64,000 nt of DNA from Reinekea forsetii (lineage in GTDB: Bacteria; Pseudomonadota; Gammaproteobacteria; Pseudomonadales; Natronospirillaceae). The stretch is from positions 282,487-346,486 of the forward strand of contig NZ_JAHKPH010000014.1 of NCBI RefSeq assembly GCF_018860385.1, in the 5' to 3' direction. Each line of letters opens with the position of its first letter. Within the stretch, counting starts at the first letter, position 1. The translations under genes and the position numbers were made by a program. Of this stretch, positions 9,118 through 19,489 are shown piece by piece. The notes beneath the pieces are model-generated. The model was not told where the DNA came from and ran no database searches. It was given only the letters and a program-made list of their open reading frames with translations.

Positions 9118-10923
9118 TTAGGAATACTGCTCAATAACAGCTAAGAATTCTTGCCCGTACTTTTTCATTTTGGTTTCACCGATGCCGCTGATCGAGCCAA
9201 AGGCTTCCATGTTTGTTGGTTTAGCTTTCAACATTTCGTGCAACGTTGCATCATGAAATATGACAAAAGGAGGCACCTTTTGTGTGCTGGCTAAGGTTTT
9301 ACGACACGCTCGCAACGCTTCCCATAATGGAGCATCTGCTTCGGCTATATCTAAACTCTTCTTGGCCTTTTTGGTACTGCTGGTTGAAATATTTCGCTTT
9401 TCATCCAGCCTTAATTCAATGCTCTGTTCTCCTTTGAGAATAGGCCTACATTGTTCAGACAAACTTAATTGACCGTAGTTTTCATCCACATTTAAAAAGC
9501 CGCGTGCGACTAATTGTCGGAACACTGAACGCCATTGCGCCTCAGACAGTTCGGTTCCTATTCCAAAAGTAGAAATCGCATTGTGATTAAACTGCATTAC
9601 CTTGGGCGTTTCTTTGCCACGTAGCACATCAATTAAATGGGCTACACCAAACCGTTGATCCGTTCTAAAAACACAGCTTAATGCCTTGCGCGCTGCTTCA
9701 GTGGCCTGCCAAGTTTTGGGCGGAGTTATACAGTTATCGCAATTGCCACAGGGTTGCGGTAGTTCATCACCAAAATAATTTAGCAATACTTGACGCCGAC
9801 AAGTGGTTACCTCGGCGATCCCAAGCATGGCATTTAGCTTTTGCTGCTCTAAACGTTTAAAAGCCTCATTACCTTGTGAACCTGCCATCATTTGCTTTAG
9901 CTTCAATACATCTTCTAAGCCGTACGCCATCCAGGCAGTTGAGGGCTCTCCATCTCGCCCTGCTCGGCCCGTTTCTTGATAATAGGCTTCTATGCTTTTA
10001 GGTAAATCAAGGTGTGCTACAAAACGTACATCGGGTTTGTCGATTCCCATTCCAAATGCAATCGTAGCGACGATGACCACCCCCTCTTCATTTAAAAACT
10101 GGGTTTGGTGACCTAAACGAACGTCTGCACTAAGCCCGGCATGATATGGCAATGCATTAATACCTTGGTCTCTTAACCAATCGGCGGTGGCCTCTACTTT
10201 TTTCCGTGATAAACAATAAACAACACCGGCTTGATCGGCATGCTCAGATTTAATAAATGAAAGCAGTTGTTGCTTTGGGTTATTTTTTTGCGTGATTCGA
10301 TACTGGATGTTTGGCCGATCAAAGGAACACACAAAGGTTTTAGCCGTATCGAGCGCTAATCGCTGAATAATTTCTTCGCGTGTTCTTTTATCCGCGGTGG
10401 CCGTTAATGCAATCCTAGGGACTTCGGGGAATTGCTCATGCAACATAGCTAACTGCAAATAGTCAGATCGAAAATCATGCCCCCACTGTGAAACGCAGTG
10501 TGCTTCGTCAATGGCAAACAAAGACAGCTTGAGTTGCTTTAACCAGGAAAGCGTTTGCGGCAAAACCAAACGCTCAGGTGCGATATACAATAAATCTAAT
10601 TCTCCAGCTAACGCTTTCGCTTCAATGCTGGCGTTTTCGCTGGCCGATAACGAGGAATTTAAACACGCCGCCGAAATACCTAATTGACACAATGCCGCAG
10701 TTTGATCTTGCATTAACGCAATAAGCGGAGAAACCACTATCGCCACACCTTCGCGAACCAGTGCAGGAATCTGAAAGCATAAGGACTTACCACCCCCGGT
10801 TGGCATGAGAACGAAGGCATCGCCGCCCTCTATAACCGTCGAAATGATGTCCGCTTGTGGTGGTCGAAACTCGTTGTAACCAAATACTTTATTTAGAACC
10901 TGTAGCGCTTGTTCAGCAGCCAT
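9118..10923 (-). CDS. recQ: ATP-dependent DNA helicase RecQ
   Basis: 601 residues, usual RecQ length. Superfamily 2 helicase motifs: motif 0 (FRPPQADI), Walker A TGGGKS (42-47), DEAH box 139-142 followed by the RecQ-specific aromatic loop [10 protein letters not shown], motif IV-VI ending [11 protein letters not shown]. The RecQ C-terminal zinc module has four Cys ([13 protein letters not shown], then CGNCDNC). The C-terminus ends in an HRDC domain ([10 protein letters not shown]..., [13 protein letters not shown]). It unwinds DNA 3' to 5' in recombination and fork repair. Divergent from the yaiI-type gene. Confidence 0.96.
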   Translation of the reverse strand: MAAEQALQVLNKVFGYNEFRPPQADIISTVIEGGDAFVLMPTGGGKSLCFQIPALVREGVAIVVSPLIALMQDQTAALCQLGISAACLNSSLSASENASIEAKALAGELDLLYIAPERLVLPQTLSWLKQLKLSLFAIDEAHCVSQWGHDFRSDYLQLAMLHEQFPEVPRIALTATADKRTREEIIQRLALDTAKTFVCSFDRPNIQYRITQKNNPKQQLLSFIKSEHADQAGVVYCLSRKKVEATADWLRDQGINALPYHAGLSADVRLGHQTQFLNEEGVVIVATIAFGMGIDKPDVRFVAHLDLPKSIEAYYQETGRAGRDGEPSTAWMAYGLEDVLKLKQMMAGSQGNEAFKRLEQQKLNAMLGIAEVTTCRRQVLLNYFGDELPQPCGNCDNCITPPKTWQATEAARKALSCVFRTDQRFGVAHLIDVLRGKETPKVMQFNHNAISTFGIGTELSEAQWRSVFRQLVARGFLNVDENYGQLSLSEQCRPILKGEQSIELRLDEKRNISTSSTKKAKKSLDIAEADAPLWEALRACRKTLASTQKVPPFVIFHDATLHEMLKAKPTNMEAFGSISGIGETKMKKYGQEFLAVIEQYS

Positions 10924-11129
10924 TTAAACACAACCTAAAATTGATCAATTTGAATGGCTAAATATACGGGTTTTAAGGATTTAGAGCGAACGATTACGGT
11001 TAATTTAAGAACTTAAACCAAGTTTTGTGACCCGTTTATAAATTTGCTTCTCAAACGCACTTACTTTATCAACTGGAGATTAGCTGACTAAGCTTTTATC
11101 ATTGCGTTTTTACACTCTTAGGAAATGAT

Positions 11130-11576
11130 ATGAAAATATGGGTCGATGCCGATGCTTGCCCTTTGCCGATCAAAGAGATCATCATTCGGGCGGCGAATCG
11201 AAAAGAAATACACACGACCTTTGTCGCTAACCATCACATTAAGTTACCCAACTCCCCTTATTTGCACTCGTTGCAAGTATCACAAGGTTTTGACGTTGCC
11301 GATGATGAGATTGTTTTACGCTCAGAGGCTTGCGATTTGGTGATGACGCAAGACATCCCTTTAGCGGCCGAATTAATCGAGAAAGGTTGTTTTGCCATTA
11401 ATCCGCGTGGCGAACAGTGGACAAAAAACAATATAGGCGCACGTTTAAATATGCGTGACTTTATGGAAACCATGCGCTCTTCGGGTGTTCAGTCTGGTGG
11501 TCCGGCTCCTTTTAATAAGCGAGATGCGAATGAGTTTGCCAATGCACTGGATAGAATATTAGCAAAACTGATTTAG
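11130..11576 (+). CDS. yaiI: YaiI/YqxD family (DUF188) protein
   Basis: 148 residues, the usual family length. Starts [22 protein letters not shown] with the conserved D-A-D-A-C-P motif; also [16 protein letters not shown] and NPRGEQWT. The DxDxxP plus TxDxPLA motifs place it in the PIN-like DUF188 group, for which nuclease activity has been suggested but not firmly shown. AGGA lies 6 nt before the ATG. Convergent with the following leftward gene (13 nt between stops). Confidence 0.9.
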   Translation: MKIWVDADACPLPIKEIIIRAANRKEIHTTFVANHHIKLPNSPYLHSLQVSQGFDVADDEIVLRSEACDLVMTQDIPLAAELIEKGCFAINPRGEQWTKNNIGARLNMRDFMETMRSSGVQSGGPAPFNKRDANEFANALDRILAKLI

Positions 11577-11589
11577 CCAACTTCACTCA

Positions 11590-13368
11590 TTATTCCTCGC
11601 TCTTAATATGGCCAAACGCCAAACGCTTTTTATTCATGAGGTGCTCATAGGTAACATTGTCACTGGTAGAGCCGCCGCCGGCCGTTCCACACCCTAATGT
11701 CCACGAAAGCTTTAAGCCATTGCAAGCGCCAATACAGCCTTGAGTACCGGGTGAGTTTACGAGCACTCGGCTAACGTCTACGGCTTTGGTGTAAGCTTCT
11801 ACCGCTTCTCTATTTTGGGAATGAACAATCGCCGTATGACCTCGGCCTTCGCTAGCAAGAATAGCTTGCGCTATGCTTAGTGCTTGCTGGTCTGTGTTGA
11901 CTTGAAGTAAAGATAATATCGGCGCAAGCTTTTCACATAAAAATAGACTATCAAGCTGGTCAACCTCAATTGGGCATACCAACAGTTCAATGGGGTAATC
12001 TCTTTCAATGTTGCAGTGCTCGGCTATAGCTGCCGCCGATTTACCCAGCCAATCACGTTGTATTCCTTTCGTATCAAAACAATGGCCTAACAGTTGTCGA
12101 ACTTCATGTTCAGTTAACACCGCCGCATTGTTTGCAATTAACGATTCACAAAAATCACTCGCTACCGCTTCGCTGACGATCAAATTATTTTCAGAGCCAC
12201 AAACAACGCCATTATCAAACGCTTTACTTTCGACAATCATCGCCGCAGCTTGTTGAATATTTGCATCTTCTCGAATCCAAACCGGTGCATTGCCTTTACC
12301 TACGCCAATGCTCGGGGTTCCAGATCGATAGGATTCTTGTACTACACCTTCGCCGCCAGTGGCTAATATAAAGTTGACACCCTTATGGCGCATCAACAAT
12401 TGAGTCACCTTACGTCCAATTGGCAGATCTGGAAGCAACACTACATCTGGGTTAATTCCATACTGAGTTAAAACTTGGTGAATGATAGACACGGTTTCCA
12501 GGCTAACATTCTTGGCATTTCTATGGCAACTGAGCACGATTGAATTACGAGACTTCAGTGCAATGAGAACTTTAAACACCAATGTTTCAACTGGGTTAGT
12601 GATAGGAATAAGCCCTAAAATTACGCCCATAGAAGTGAGCATTTGCTCAACTTCATCACCTTCTAGAGTCAACGAACCCACACCGGGCTGATCTTTTAAA
12701 GAAGCCGCAACTTCAAGTGAGCCGAGCATTATTTTTTGCACTCGGTGTTCTAACTTACCCATACCAGACTCTTCAATGGCTTGAGCGGCCAACTGCCAAG
12801 CTTGTCTATTTATCTGATCAGCTATGTCAAAAATTAATTCGTCTAACTCAGTTTCTGGCATTTCAAATAGGGAGGTTTGCGCTTGAACAGAGCGGTCAAT
12901 AATTGCGTCTAATACAGGGCTCGATTCTTCATAATTTCTAACGTCTATCGCCGTTTGAGTTTGCGCATTTAAGGTGTCGCGCATCATTTGAAAAAAATAC
13001 TTTGATTGCGCTACAGTGCCACTCATTAAAGCTTCTGTCGTTTCTTGGCTCAGTAAACACACTGTTGATTCTTCTAGTGCTCTGGCACTGACACAATGAT
13101 GCTGGCCATGGCTTGCTACGCTCGTTAATAACTGTCCCGATTTATACAAGCGATGGTTTGATTCCATTTCTAACGCATCATCGAATTCAAAAGTGTGAAT
13201 TGACCCATTGGTCACAAAAATGGTGTCTTTTGCTAACTCACCTTGACGATACAACAAGTCACCTTTGCTCACGGTCACTAGAGTCCCCAATTCCGTGACT
13301 TTCGCGATTGATCGATGCTTAGAATTCAATGCGACGATGTCATCATGGACAAAAATTTTATTCATCAT
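11590..13368 (-). CDS. Cyclic-nucleotide-binding domain fused to CoA-acylating aldehyde dehydrogenase
   Basis: 592 residues from the chosen ATG (GGA 8 nt upstream; an in-frame TTG lies 4 codons before). Residues about 20-130 are a CRP-like cNMP-binding beta-barrel (VSKGDLLYRQGE, VTNGSIHTFEF, SARALEESTVCLL). Residues about 160-592 resemble EutE and the N-terminal half of AdhE: GVILGLIPITNP cofactor region, ILATGGEGVV, GVGKGNAPV, and the catalytic Cys in FDNGVVCGSEN. This family converts aldehyde + CoA + NAD+ to acyl-CoA. No AdhE iron-alcohol-dehydrogenase half, DNA-binding domain or microcompartment gene is present. The fusion suggests an enzyme whose activity or location is tuned by a cyclic nucleotide (inference). 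No pathway genes adjoin it. Confidence 0.82.
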   Translation of the reverse strand: MMNKIFVHDDIVALNSKHRSIAKVTELGTLVTVSKGDLLYRQGELAKDTIFVTNGSIHTFEFDDALEMESNHRLYKSGQLLTSVASHGQHHCVSARALEESTVCLLSQETTEALMSGTVAQSKYFFQMMRDTLNAQTQTAIDVRNYEESSPVLDAIIDRSVQAQTSLFEMPETELDELIFDIADQINRQAWQLAAQAIEESGMGKLEHRVQKIMLGSLEVAASLKDQPGVGSLTLEGDEVEQMLTSMGVILGLIPITNPVETLVFKVLIALKSRNSIVLSCHRNAKNVSLETVSIIHQVLTQYGINPDVVLLPDLPIGRKVTQLLMRHKGVNFILATGGEGVVQESYRSGTPSIGVGKGNAPVWIREDANIQQAAAMIVESKAFDNGVVCGSENNLIVSEAVASDFCESLIANNAAVLTEHEVRQLLGHCFDTKGIQRDWLGKSAAAIAEHCNIERDYPIELLVCPIEVDQLDSLFLCEKLAPILSLLQVNTDQQALSIAQAILASEGRGHTAIVHSQNREAVEAYTKAVDVSRVLVNSPGTQGCIGACNGLKLSWTLGCGTAGGGSTSDNVTYEHLMNKKRLAFGHIKSEE

Positions 13369-13687
13369 ACAACGGTCCAACCTAACAAATAGAGGTTTGA
13401 GTACCGTTTAACTAAAACATTATGAGGCCATTAATTTATGTTAAGTGCGTCTAACTATTGACGAATTGGTGTTCGAGAAATGGTTTTCGAGAATGTTTCC
13501 TGCGATTTTGTGACGCACGTCTATAATATTAAGAGACCAATTTGACGCGCTGGCAGAGTCATTAATACTCAAGGCATCATCAAACAGCAAAACTCTTTTA
13601 GTGATGCGGAATATTTATTTAAAAGGTGATTTAAATTTTTAATTTAATCAGTCTACTAAAATTGTTGCTTTAGCATTTGGAATGAAA
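13369..13687. other. Intergenic region between divergent genes
   Basis: A 319-bp AT-rich spacer with no supported ORF. A consensus-like -10 TATAAT occurs at 13522-13527 on the + strand, with TGTGA (a half CRP-like site) 15 nt upstream, but no convincing -35. A short direct repeat built on TTTCGAGAA lies near 13475-13495. The promoters of both flanking genes must be here. Confidence 0.35.
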
Positions 13688-14896
13688 ATGGAAAGTTTAA
13701 AGAATGAAGATTTTGCAAGAGTGCTCGGGGTTTATTTACCTTGGGTCGTTAAATCGCTTGAGCTATCAACCGATTCCGATTCTTTAACGATCATTATTGA
13801 AAAGCAAGCCGAAAAAGGTCGCTTTTCTTTTTTGACCAGTAATAAGAAGCAACAACAAGTGACTCGACGTTGGCAACATGTTCGCATTGGTCACTACTCC
13901 ACTTATATTCAAGCGACCATGGCGCTTAACGATTTAGCTGAATTAACCGAATCACACTGCCCAGCGTTTCTTGGCCTTGATGGAAAAAAGATTACCCGTG
14001 AACTTGATGAAACAATTCGCATTGCGCATTCAAGAACGTCACTGCCCGATATCATTAGCGGATTACTCGGCGTATCTCCGGAAATTATTGAAACTAAGAT
14101 CCGAGAAATTGAAACGGAAGATTCTCAAGCAAAGAAGCTAGCTGTTTTGCCATTAGAATCCGATGCTGTGTGGCGAGACATTTTGCTCGACAAAACCAAA
14201 CTCACCACCCGCTTGCTACCCCTTAAGTTATTATTGTCTCGCCTTAAGTTAGACATTAATCGAAATCCAGATGACAAAGCATTAATGCAACGCTCTTCAG
14301 CGGAGCTACGAAACTTTTTTGATCGACACGCATTGCAACTTAAAAGTGAATACGAGCAAGTAGGTGCAACTCAGAATAGATCACATCAGTCGGCGCCTCA
14401 AACTAAAGTTAAGCTTGTTCTGCCCAGCACACAGAACCCTATTTGGCATTCGATATTGATGGGAGAGATGGATCTACCAACCTCAAGCATGCCATTGCAA
14501 TTGAGTTTGGCACATAAGAAGAACAGTTATCGTTCTGCCGAAACCAAAGCCGAACAGTTAGATATTATTCGATCATTGCAGATATTTTTTAAACGTAATG
14601 CAAAAAAATATATCTCTGAACTAAAATTTTTAACCGAAATGATTTCTACTCAACAGACAGCTTCTGACATTTTGCCTCCGCAAAACCATGACATATGGAA
14701 GAAGCTACTAACAGACGATAAAATTTTATCCAGTGAAAAAATAAATTATCGGCTGTTCCTATCTAAAGAAAAATCTAAGTACCTCAAGGAACAAGATGAG
14801 GAATGCTTGAAAAACATCAGAGATTTCTTCTTTCAAAACTCTCGATCAATGAAAGAAGAAATAGCGTTAATCAATTCGCTCGCTAAAGCCAGTTAA
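13688..14896 (+). CDS. Unrecognised protein with three internal repeats
   Basis: 402 residues from the ATG at 13688, which has TTTGGA 6 nt upstream; the ATG two codons earlier abuts that site. I do not recognise the family. Residues about 18-95 (PWVVKSLEL..., RRWQHVRIGHYSTYIQATM) weakly recall the N-terminal region of ISL3-type transposases without the zinc ligands. From residue about 155 there are three tandem units of some 70 residues. Each starts LP, has a Trp (164, 255, 339 counted from the earlier ATG), a leucine-rich amphipathic stretch, then a Phe pair (212, 302, 382) 43-48 residues after the Trp. Lys/Arg-rich, no membrane segment. Followed after 20 nt by the next gene, likely an operon. 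Confidence 0.7.
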   Translation: MESLKNEDFARVLGVYLPWVVKSLELSTDSDSLTIIIEKQAEKGRFSFLTSNKKQQQVTRRWQHVRIGHYSTYIQATMALNDLAELTESHCPAFLGLDGKKITRELDETIRIAHSRTSLPDIISGLLGVSPEIIETKIREIETEDSQAKKLAVLPLESDAVWRDILLDKTKLTTRLLPLKLLLSRLKLDINRNPDDKALMQRSSAELRNFFDRHALQLKSEYEQVGATQNRSHQSAPQTKVKLVLPSTQNPIWHSILMGEMDLPTSSMPLQLSLAHKKNSYRSAETKAEQLDIIRSLQIFFKRNAKKYISELKFLTEMISTQQTASDILPPQNHDIWKKLLTDDKILSSEKINYRLFLSKEKSKYLKEQDEECLKNIRDFFFQNSRSMKEEIALINSLAKAS

Positions 14897-14916
14897 TCAA
14901 TATCCAAGGAATTAAA

Positions 14917-15933
14917 ATGTCTAATAAACAATCAATTAAAATAGAAAGCCAAATGCTGGACTTGGATACCGTTAAAGCTAAGATCCAAGCAGGGGAGTTT
15001 TTAACCATTGCCGCAGACGAAAGTATTTTATCGGAGCTCCCATCTGGTAATTGGATTGGCGGAACCATTCCTTATTTCATGGATGAATCGGGCGGAGTGG
15101 TAAGCAAGGAAAAAATATTTGTGAACTCTATAGAAGGTGTTCAGAGCAACAACCCACCAAGAATTACTATTTACGATAACGGGTCAATTAACCGTATCGC
15201 AAAAGATGCTCCTGGTCACGGCTTTACACTTTTAATATTGCCTGCCTCTTCTGATGTGCATCTGAATTATTCACAAAATGCACCTGAATTTCCAAATATG
15301 TTTTTTACGCCAATCGTTGGTTGGATATCGGGCTACCACTTAGACGATGACGCAACGGCAAAAGTAGGGTTTGGACCCGGAAATAATATGCTGTTAGACC
15401 AGCAAGCGGTGGCTATGCACATTCCGTTACCCGAACATCAGATGGCCGATGTCAGTATTATCAATTTATTTGAAGAAGGTAAGGGAGCAACAATAGAGTT
15501 TCCAACCACTGGCTTTGCCGCAGGAACCTGCACAATTGATGGCAAAGCCAGCAATTTAGCTCAGTACATTCAAGAACAAAATATCGACACGCGACTTCCC
15601 CTTGTTGCCGATTATTCTGGAATTAAGGTAAACGTGAGTGTTAAAGCCGTAGATGCTGATGCAGGCCGCGTTGATTTATACGCGCCAGTGTTTGAAGGCG
15701 TTAAATATCATTTTGCCAGTCCGATTGATAATTACGTCACCGAGTTTGAAACCGAACTGAAGAAAAACGACACACAAAACATCGCCTTTTCATGTAACTG
15801 TATTTTAAATTTCTTATACTCAGAATTAGAAGGCAAAAAAACAGGACATATGACGGGTCCTATTACCTTTGGGGAAGTGGCCTATCAACTTCTAAATCAA
15901 ACTATGGTCTATTTAACGCTCTCGGAAGCCTAA
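14917..15933 (+). CDS. FIST-like / DUF6976-like protein
   Basis: 338 residues, soluble, no signal peptide. The C-terminal region (IAFSCNCILNFLYSELEG, then GPITFGEVAYQLLNQTMVYL) resembles the end of FIST_C domains, with their Cys-containing strand and G-x-x-x-x-G-E-x-A ending. The N-terminal half (SGNWIGGTIPYFMDESGG) is also FIST-like in style. FIST proteins are proposed small-ligand sensors. AAGGA lies upstream of the ATG. It is the second gene of a two-gene unit with the repeat protein and is followed by a strong terminator. Family name is tentative. Confidence 0.6.
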   Translation: MSNKQSIKIESQMLDLDTVKAKIQAGEFLTIAADESILSELPSGNWIGGTIPYFMDESGGVVSKEKIFVNSIEGVQSNNPPRITIYDNGSINRIAKDAPGHGFTLLILPASSDVHLNYSQNAPEFPNMFFTPIVGWISGYHLDDDATAKVGFGPGNNMLLDQQAVAMHIPLPEHQMADVSIINLFEEGKGATIEFPTTGFAAGTCTIDGKASNLAQYIQEQNIDTRLPLVADYSGIKVNVSVKAVDADAGRVDLYAPVFEGVKYHFASPIDNYVTEFETELKKNDTQNIAFSCNCILNFLYSELEGKKTGHMTGPITFGEVAYQLLNQTMVYLTLSEA

Positions 15934-15947
15934 TAAAGCTCACGACC

Positions 15948-15975
15948 AGCCCAGCAGCACACGCTGGGCTTTTTT
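15948..15975 (+). terminator. Rho-independent terminator
   Basis: Perfect 8-bp stem AGCCCAGC/GCTGGGCT with a 7-nt loop followed by TTTTT, 15 nt after the stop of the FIST-like gene. Confidence 0.88.
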
Positions 15976-16046
15976 CATCAATAAGTCCCTTCCTAGCCAA
16001 TCAAACTCAGCACTCTTTGGTCTCTGTACTTAATTCGTATAGCGGA

Positions 16047-17262
<1,216 letters not shown>

Positions 17263-17321
17263 TATTTTACCAGGCACATAAATCTGTGCCTGAAATTAAT
17301 CACTCAAACGCGAGATTCAAT

Positions 17322-18176
17322 ATGAGCTTAGAATGCCTGAGTAGCGCAAAATCTTTTGATGGATGGCATAAGCAATACAGCCACCCTTCTACCAGTACAC
17401 ATTGCACCATGCGCTTTGCAATTTATCTTCCGCCACAGACCGCAACGGGCGGCAAAGTGCCGGTGCTTTATTGGTTGTCGGGCTTAACCTGCACCGATGA
17501 GAACTTTATGCAAAAAGCCGGTGCGTTCGCTGAAGCGGCTCGTTTAGGCATTGCCATTGTCGCACCCGATACCAGCCCTCGTGGTGAAGGTGTCGCCGAT
17601 GATCCGGAAGGCCGTTACGACTTTGGACTAGGTGCGGGGTTCTATCTGAACGCCACTCAAGCACCATACAACGAACACTACCAAATGTACGATTACATTG
17701 TGCACGAGTTACCTAAACTGGTAGAAGAAAACTTTCCGGTAACGTCAACTCGTGCTATCAGTGGGCACTCTATGGGGGGGCATGGTGCTCTCATGATTGC
17801 ACTTAAAAACCCTGAGCGGTATACCTCGGTCTCAGCGTTTAGCCCTATTGCAAATCCGATTAATTGTCCGTGGGGGCAAAAAGCCTTTACGGGTTATTTA
17901 GGGGCTGATCAGTCACTATGGCGCGAATACGATAGCAGCTTATTATTGGCCGATTGTAAACCAGAAGATCGGCGCCCTGCTTTAGTAGACCAAGGCGATG
18001 CAGATAGCTTTTTAACGGAGCAGTTAAAGCCTGAGGCTTTAACCGTTGCGGCCAAAAAGAGTGATTTTCCACTAACGTTGCGCATGCAAAGTGGGTATGA
18101 CCACAGCTATTTTTTTATCAGTAGCTTTATTGACGATCACCTACGCTTTCACCACCAATATTTAGCTTCGTCCTAA
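17322..18176 (+). CDS. frmB: S-formylglutathione hydrolase
   Basis: 284 residues from ATG 17322 (MSLECLSSAKSFDGW), the usual family start and length; an upstream in-frame GTG would add 12 unlikely residues. Esterase D family serine hydrolase: nucleophile elbow SGHSMGGHGAL, oxyanion-associated LSGLTCTDENF, the catalytic Asp in DQGDADSFL and His in GYDHSYFFI. It hydrolyses S-formylglutathione to formate and glutathione, the second step of formaldehyde detoxification started by the preceding gene. Confidence 0.95.
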   Translation: MSLECLSSAKSFDGWHKQYSHPSTSTHCTMRFAIYLPPQTATGGKVPVLYWLSGLTCTDENFMQKAGAFAEAARLGIAIVAPDTSPRGEGVADDPEGRYDFGLGAGFYLNATQAPYNEHYQMYDYIVHELPKLVEENFPVTSTRAISGHSMGGHGALMIALKNPERYTSVSAFSPIANPINCPWGQKAFTGYLGADQSLWREYDSSLLLADCKPEDRRPALVDQGDADSFLTEQLKPEALTVAAKKSDFPLTLRMQSGYDHSYFFISSFIDDHLRFHHQYLASS

Positions 18177-18181
18177 TCAAC

Positions 18182-18205
18182 AAAAGCCAACTTAAGTTGG
18201 CTTTT
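18182..18205. terminator. Bidirectional terminator after frmB
   Basis: AAAAGCCAAC/GTTGGCTTTT is a 10-bp stem with a 4-nt loop and A/T tracts on both sides, between the convergent frmB and hopJ-like genes. Confidence 0.8.
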
Positions 18206-18210
18206 AAAAA

Positions 18211-18555
18211 TTACTTTTTCACTAACACATTTTTTTTCTCAAAACTGATGCCTTTCCAACCAGACTTCATGAAAGCGCGAATGTTTTGATGGCTAGTGCC
18301 ATTCACATTCTCTAGCACTTCGGTGTAATGCTCTGCAAATAACTTTAACGTATGCGCTTGAGATAATCCGGCCTGATTCGCAAAAGCAAAGACTTTACAC
18401 GAGCCTTGATTTTCACTAGCTTGACTGTGCACTTTTCCATTTGTAAAGGCACTGGGAGTAAATTCAAATTCACTGTCGATTGCTTCTAGTACTTGAGAAA
18501 AAACCAATGATTCCGGATTGGTGTGTAAAACAGCGAGTAATTCCTTCAGCGTCAT
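18211..18555 (-). CDS. HopJ type III effector family-like protein
   Basis: 114 residues from ATG 18555 (MTLKELLAVLHTNPESLVF). The pattern ...FTPSAFTNGKVHSQASENQGSCKVFAFANQAGLS and ...LFAEHYTEVL is that of the HopJ family, named after a Pseudomonas effector but widespread in free-living marine gammaproteobacteria, where no type III system is needed. Function unknown. The open frame upstream of the ATG overlaps the cytochrome gene and is not supported. It lies 43 nt downstream of the cytochrome c gene. Confidence 0.85.
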   Translation of the reverse strand: MTLKELLAVLHTNPESLVFSQVLEAIDSEFEFTPSAFTNGKVHSQASENQGSCKVFAFANQAGLSQAHTLKLFAEHYTEVLENVNGTSHQNIRAFMKSGWKGISFEKKNVLVKK

Positions 18556-18598
18556 AATCTTATAAATCTCTATGAAAATTGTTAGTGAGGCTCTGCAT

Positions 18599-19480
18599 TT
18601 ACCGCTGAACCAATGAAAATAAATAATCGGCAATGGCCTCTCGGTCTTCAAATGGCATATTCGATGTGCCATGTTCGATGACCTCTACCATTGAGCTTCC
18701 GATAAAATCGCCATCGGGGAGCATGCCGTCTTCTAAAAAGTAAACTAAATCGTCTTTAGTCCACTCCATTTGTTCAAAGGCACGAGCTGTAATGGGAGGT
18801 GCCCAGTCACCATTTAAATCGGCGCCACCTAAATAGGGCGGAATGGGTGCCCCTAGTGAGTTTCTAGGGGTATGACACTCACCGCAATGTGCAACGGCGT
18901 CAACTAAATATCGACCTCGGCCGACCGACGTAGATTGATCAATCTTTAATGGCTTAACCGTGGAAAATAACCAACGCCACGGCTTCAACCCTAAACGAAT
19001 GTTAAAAGGAAAGCCGACTTCGTGGTCTCGGTGATCCTCTTCGACGGCTTCAACTTGCTGTAAAGCCGCAAATAAATCGGCAACATCTTGGTCCGTTAAG
19101 CTTCGATAACTCATAAATGGAAACGCCGGGTAATAGGATTGCCCGTCCGGATTTACACCCTGGCGCAGCGCTCTTTCAAACGTCACGATGTCCCACTCGC
19201 CAATGCCATGTTGTTTACTCGAGGTTATGTTAGGCGCGTAGAAATTCCCAAAAGGCGAGACCAGTGCAGCGCCACCAGCGTATAAACCATTCGTGCTTTC
19301 CGCCTGAGTATGGCAAGCGTAGCAACCCGCTGTTTGCAACAACGTTGTTCCGTTTTGCGCATTGCCTTCAAACGTTATTTTAGGGCGTTCCTCTACATTA
19401 AGACCGACCAGCAGAACGACGGCTAACCCAGCGAAACCAAAGGCGAGTAGCCCAAAAACTATTTTTTTGGTTAATGACAT
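18599..19480 (-). CDS. Membrane-anchored dihaem c-type cytochrome
   Basis: 293 residues. One N-terminal hydrophobic anchor or signal (about 6-28). Two haem c sites: CYACHTQ (near residue 53) and CGECHTP (near 198), each within its own cytochrome c domain; distal Met candidates are in FMSYRSL and SNMPFED. The layout resembles the cytochrome subunits of alcohol/aldehyde dehydrogenases or stand-alone dihaem electron carriers. It is between hopJ-like and SPOR genes (9 nt from the latter). Its redox partner is unknown; frmA uses NAD and is not the partner. Confidence 0.87.
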   Translation of the reverse strand: MSLTKKIVFGLLAFGFAGLAVVLLVGLNVEERPKITFEGNAQNGTTLLQTAGCYACHTQAESTNGLYAGGAALVSPFGNFYAPNITSSKQHGIGEWDIVTFERALRQGVNPDGQSYYPAFPFMSYRSLTDQDVADLFAALQQVEAVEEDHRDHEVGFPFNIRLGLKPWRWLFSTVKPLKIDQSTSVGRGRYLVDAVAHCGECHTPRNSLGAPIPPYLGGADLNGDWAPPITARAFEQMEWTKDDLVYFLEDGMLPDGDFIGSSMVEVIEHGTSNMPFEDREAIADYLFSLVQR

Positions 19481-19489
19481 GACGAATCC

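Noticed and set aside
18211-18555. Type III secretion effector locus
   Set aside because: The HopJ-like protein belongs to a family common in free-living bacteria and no secretion genes are present.
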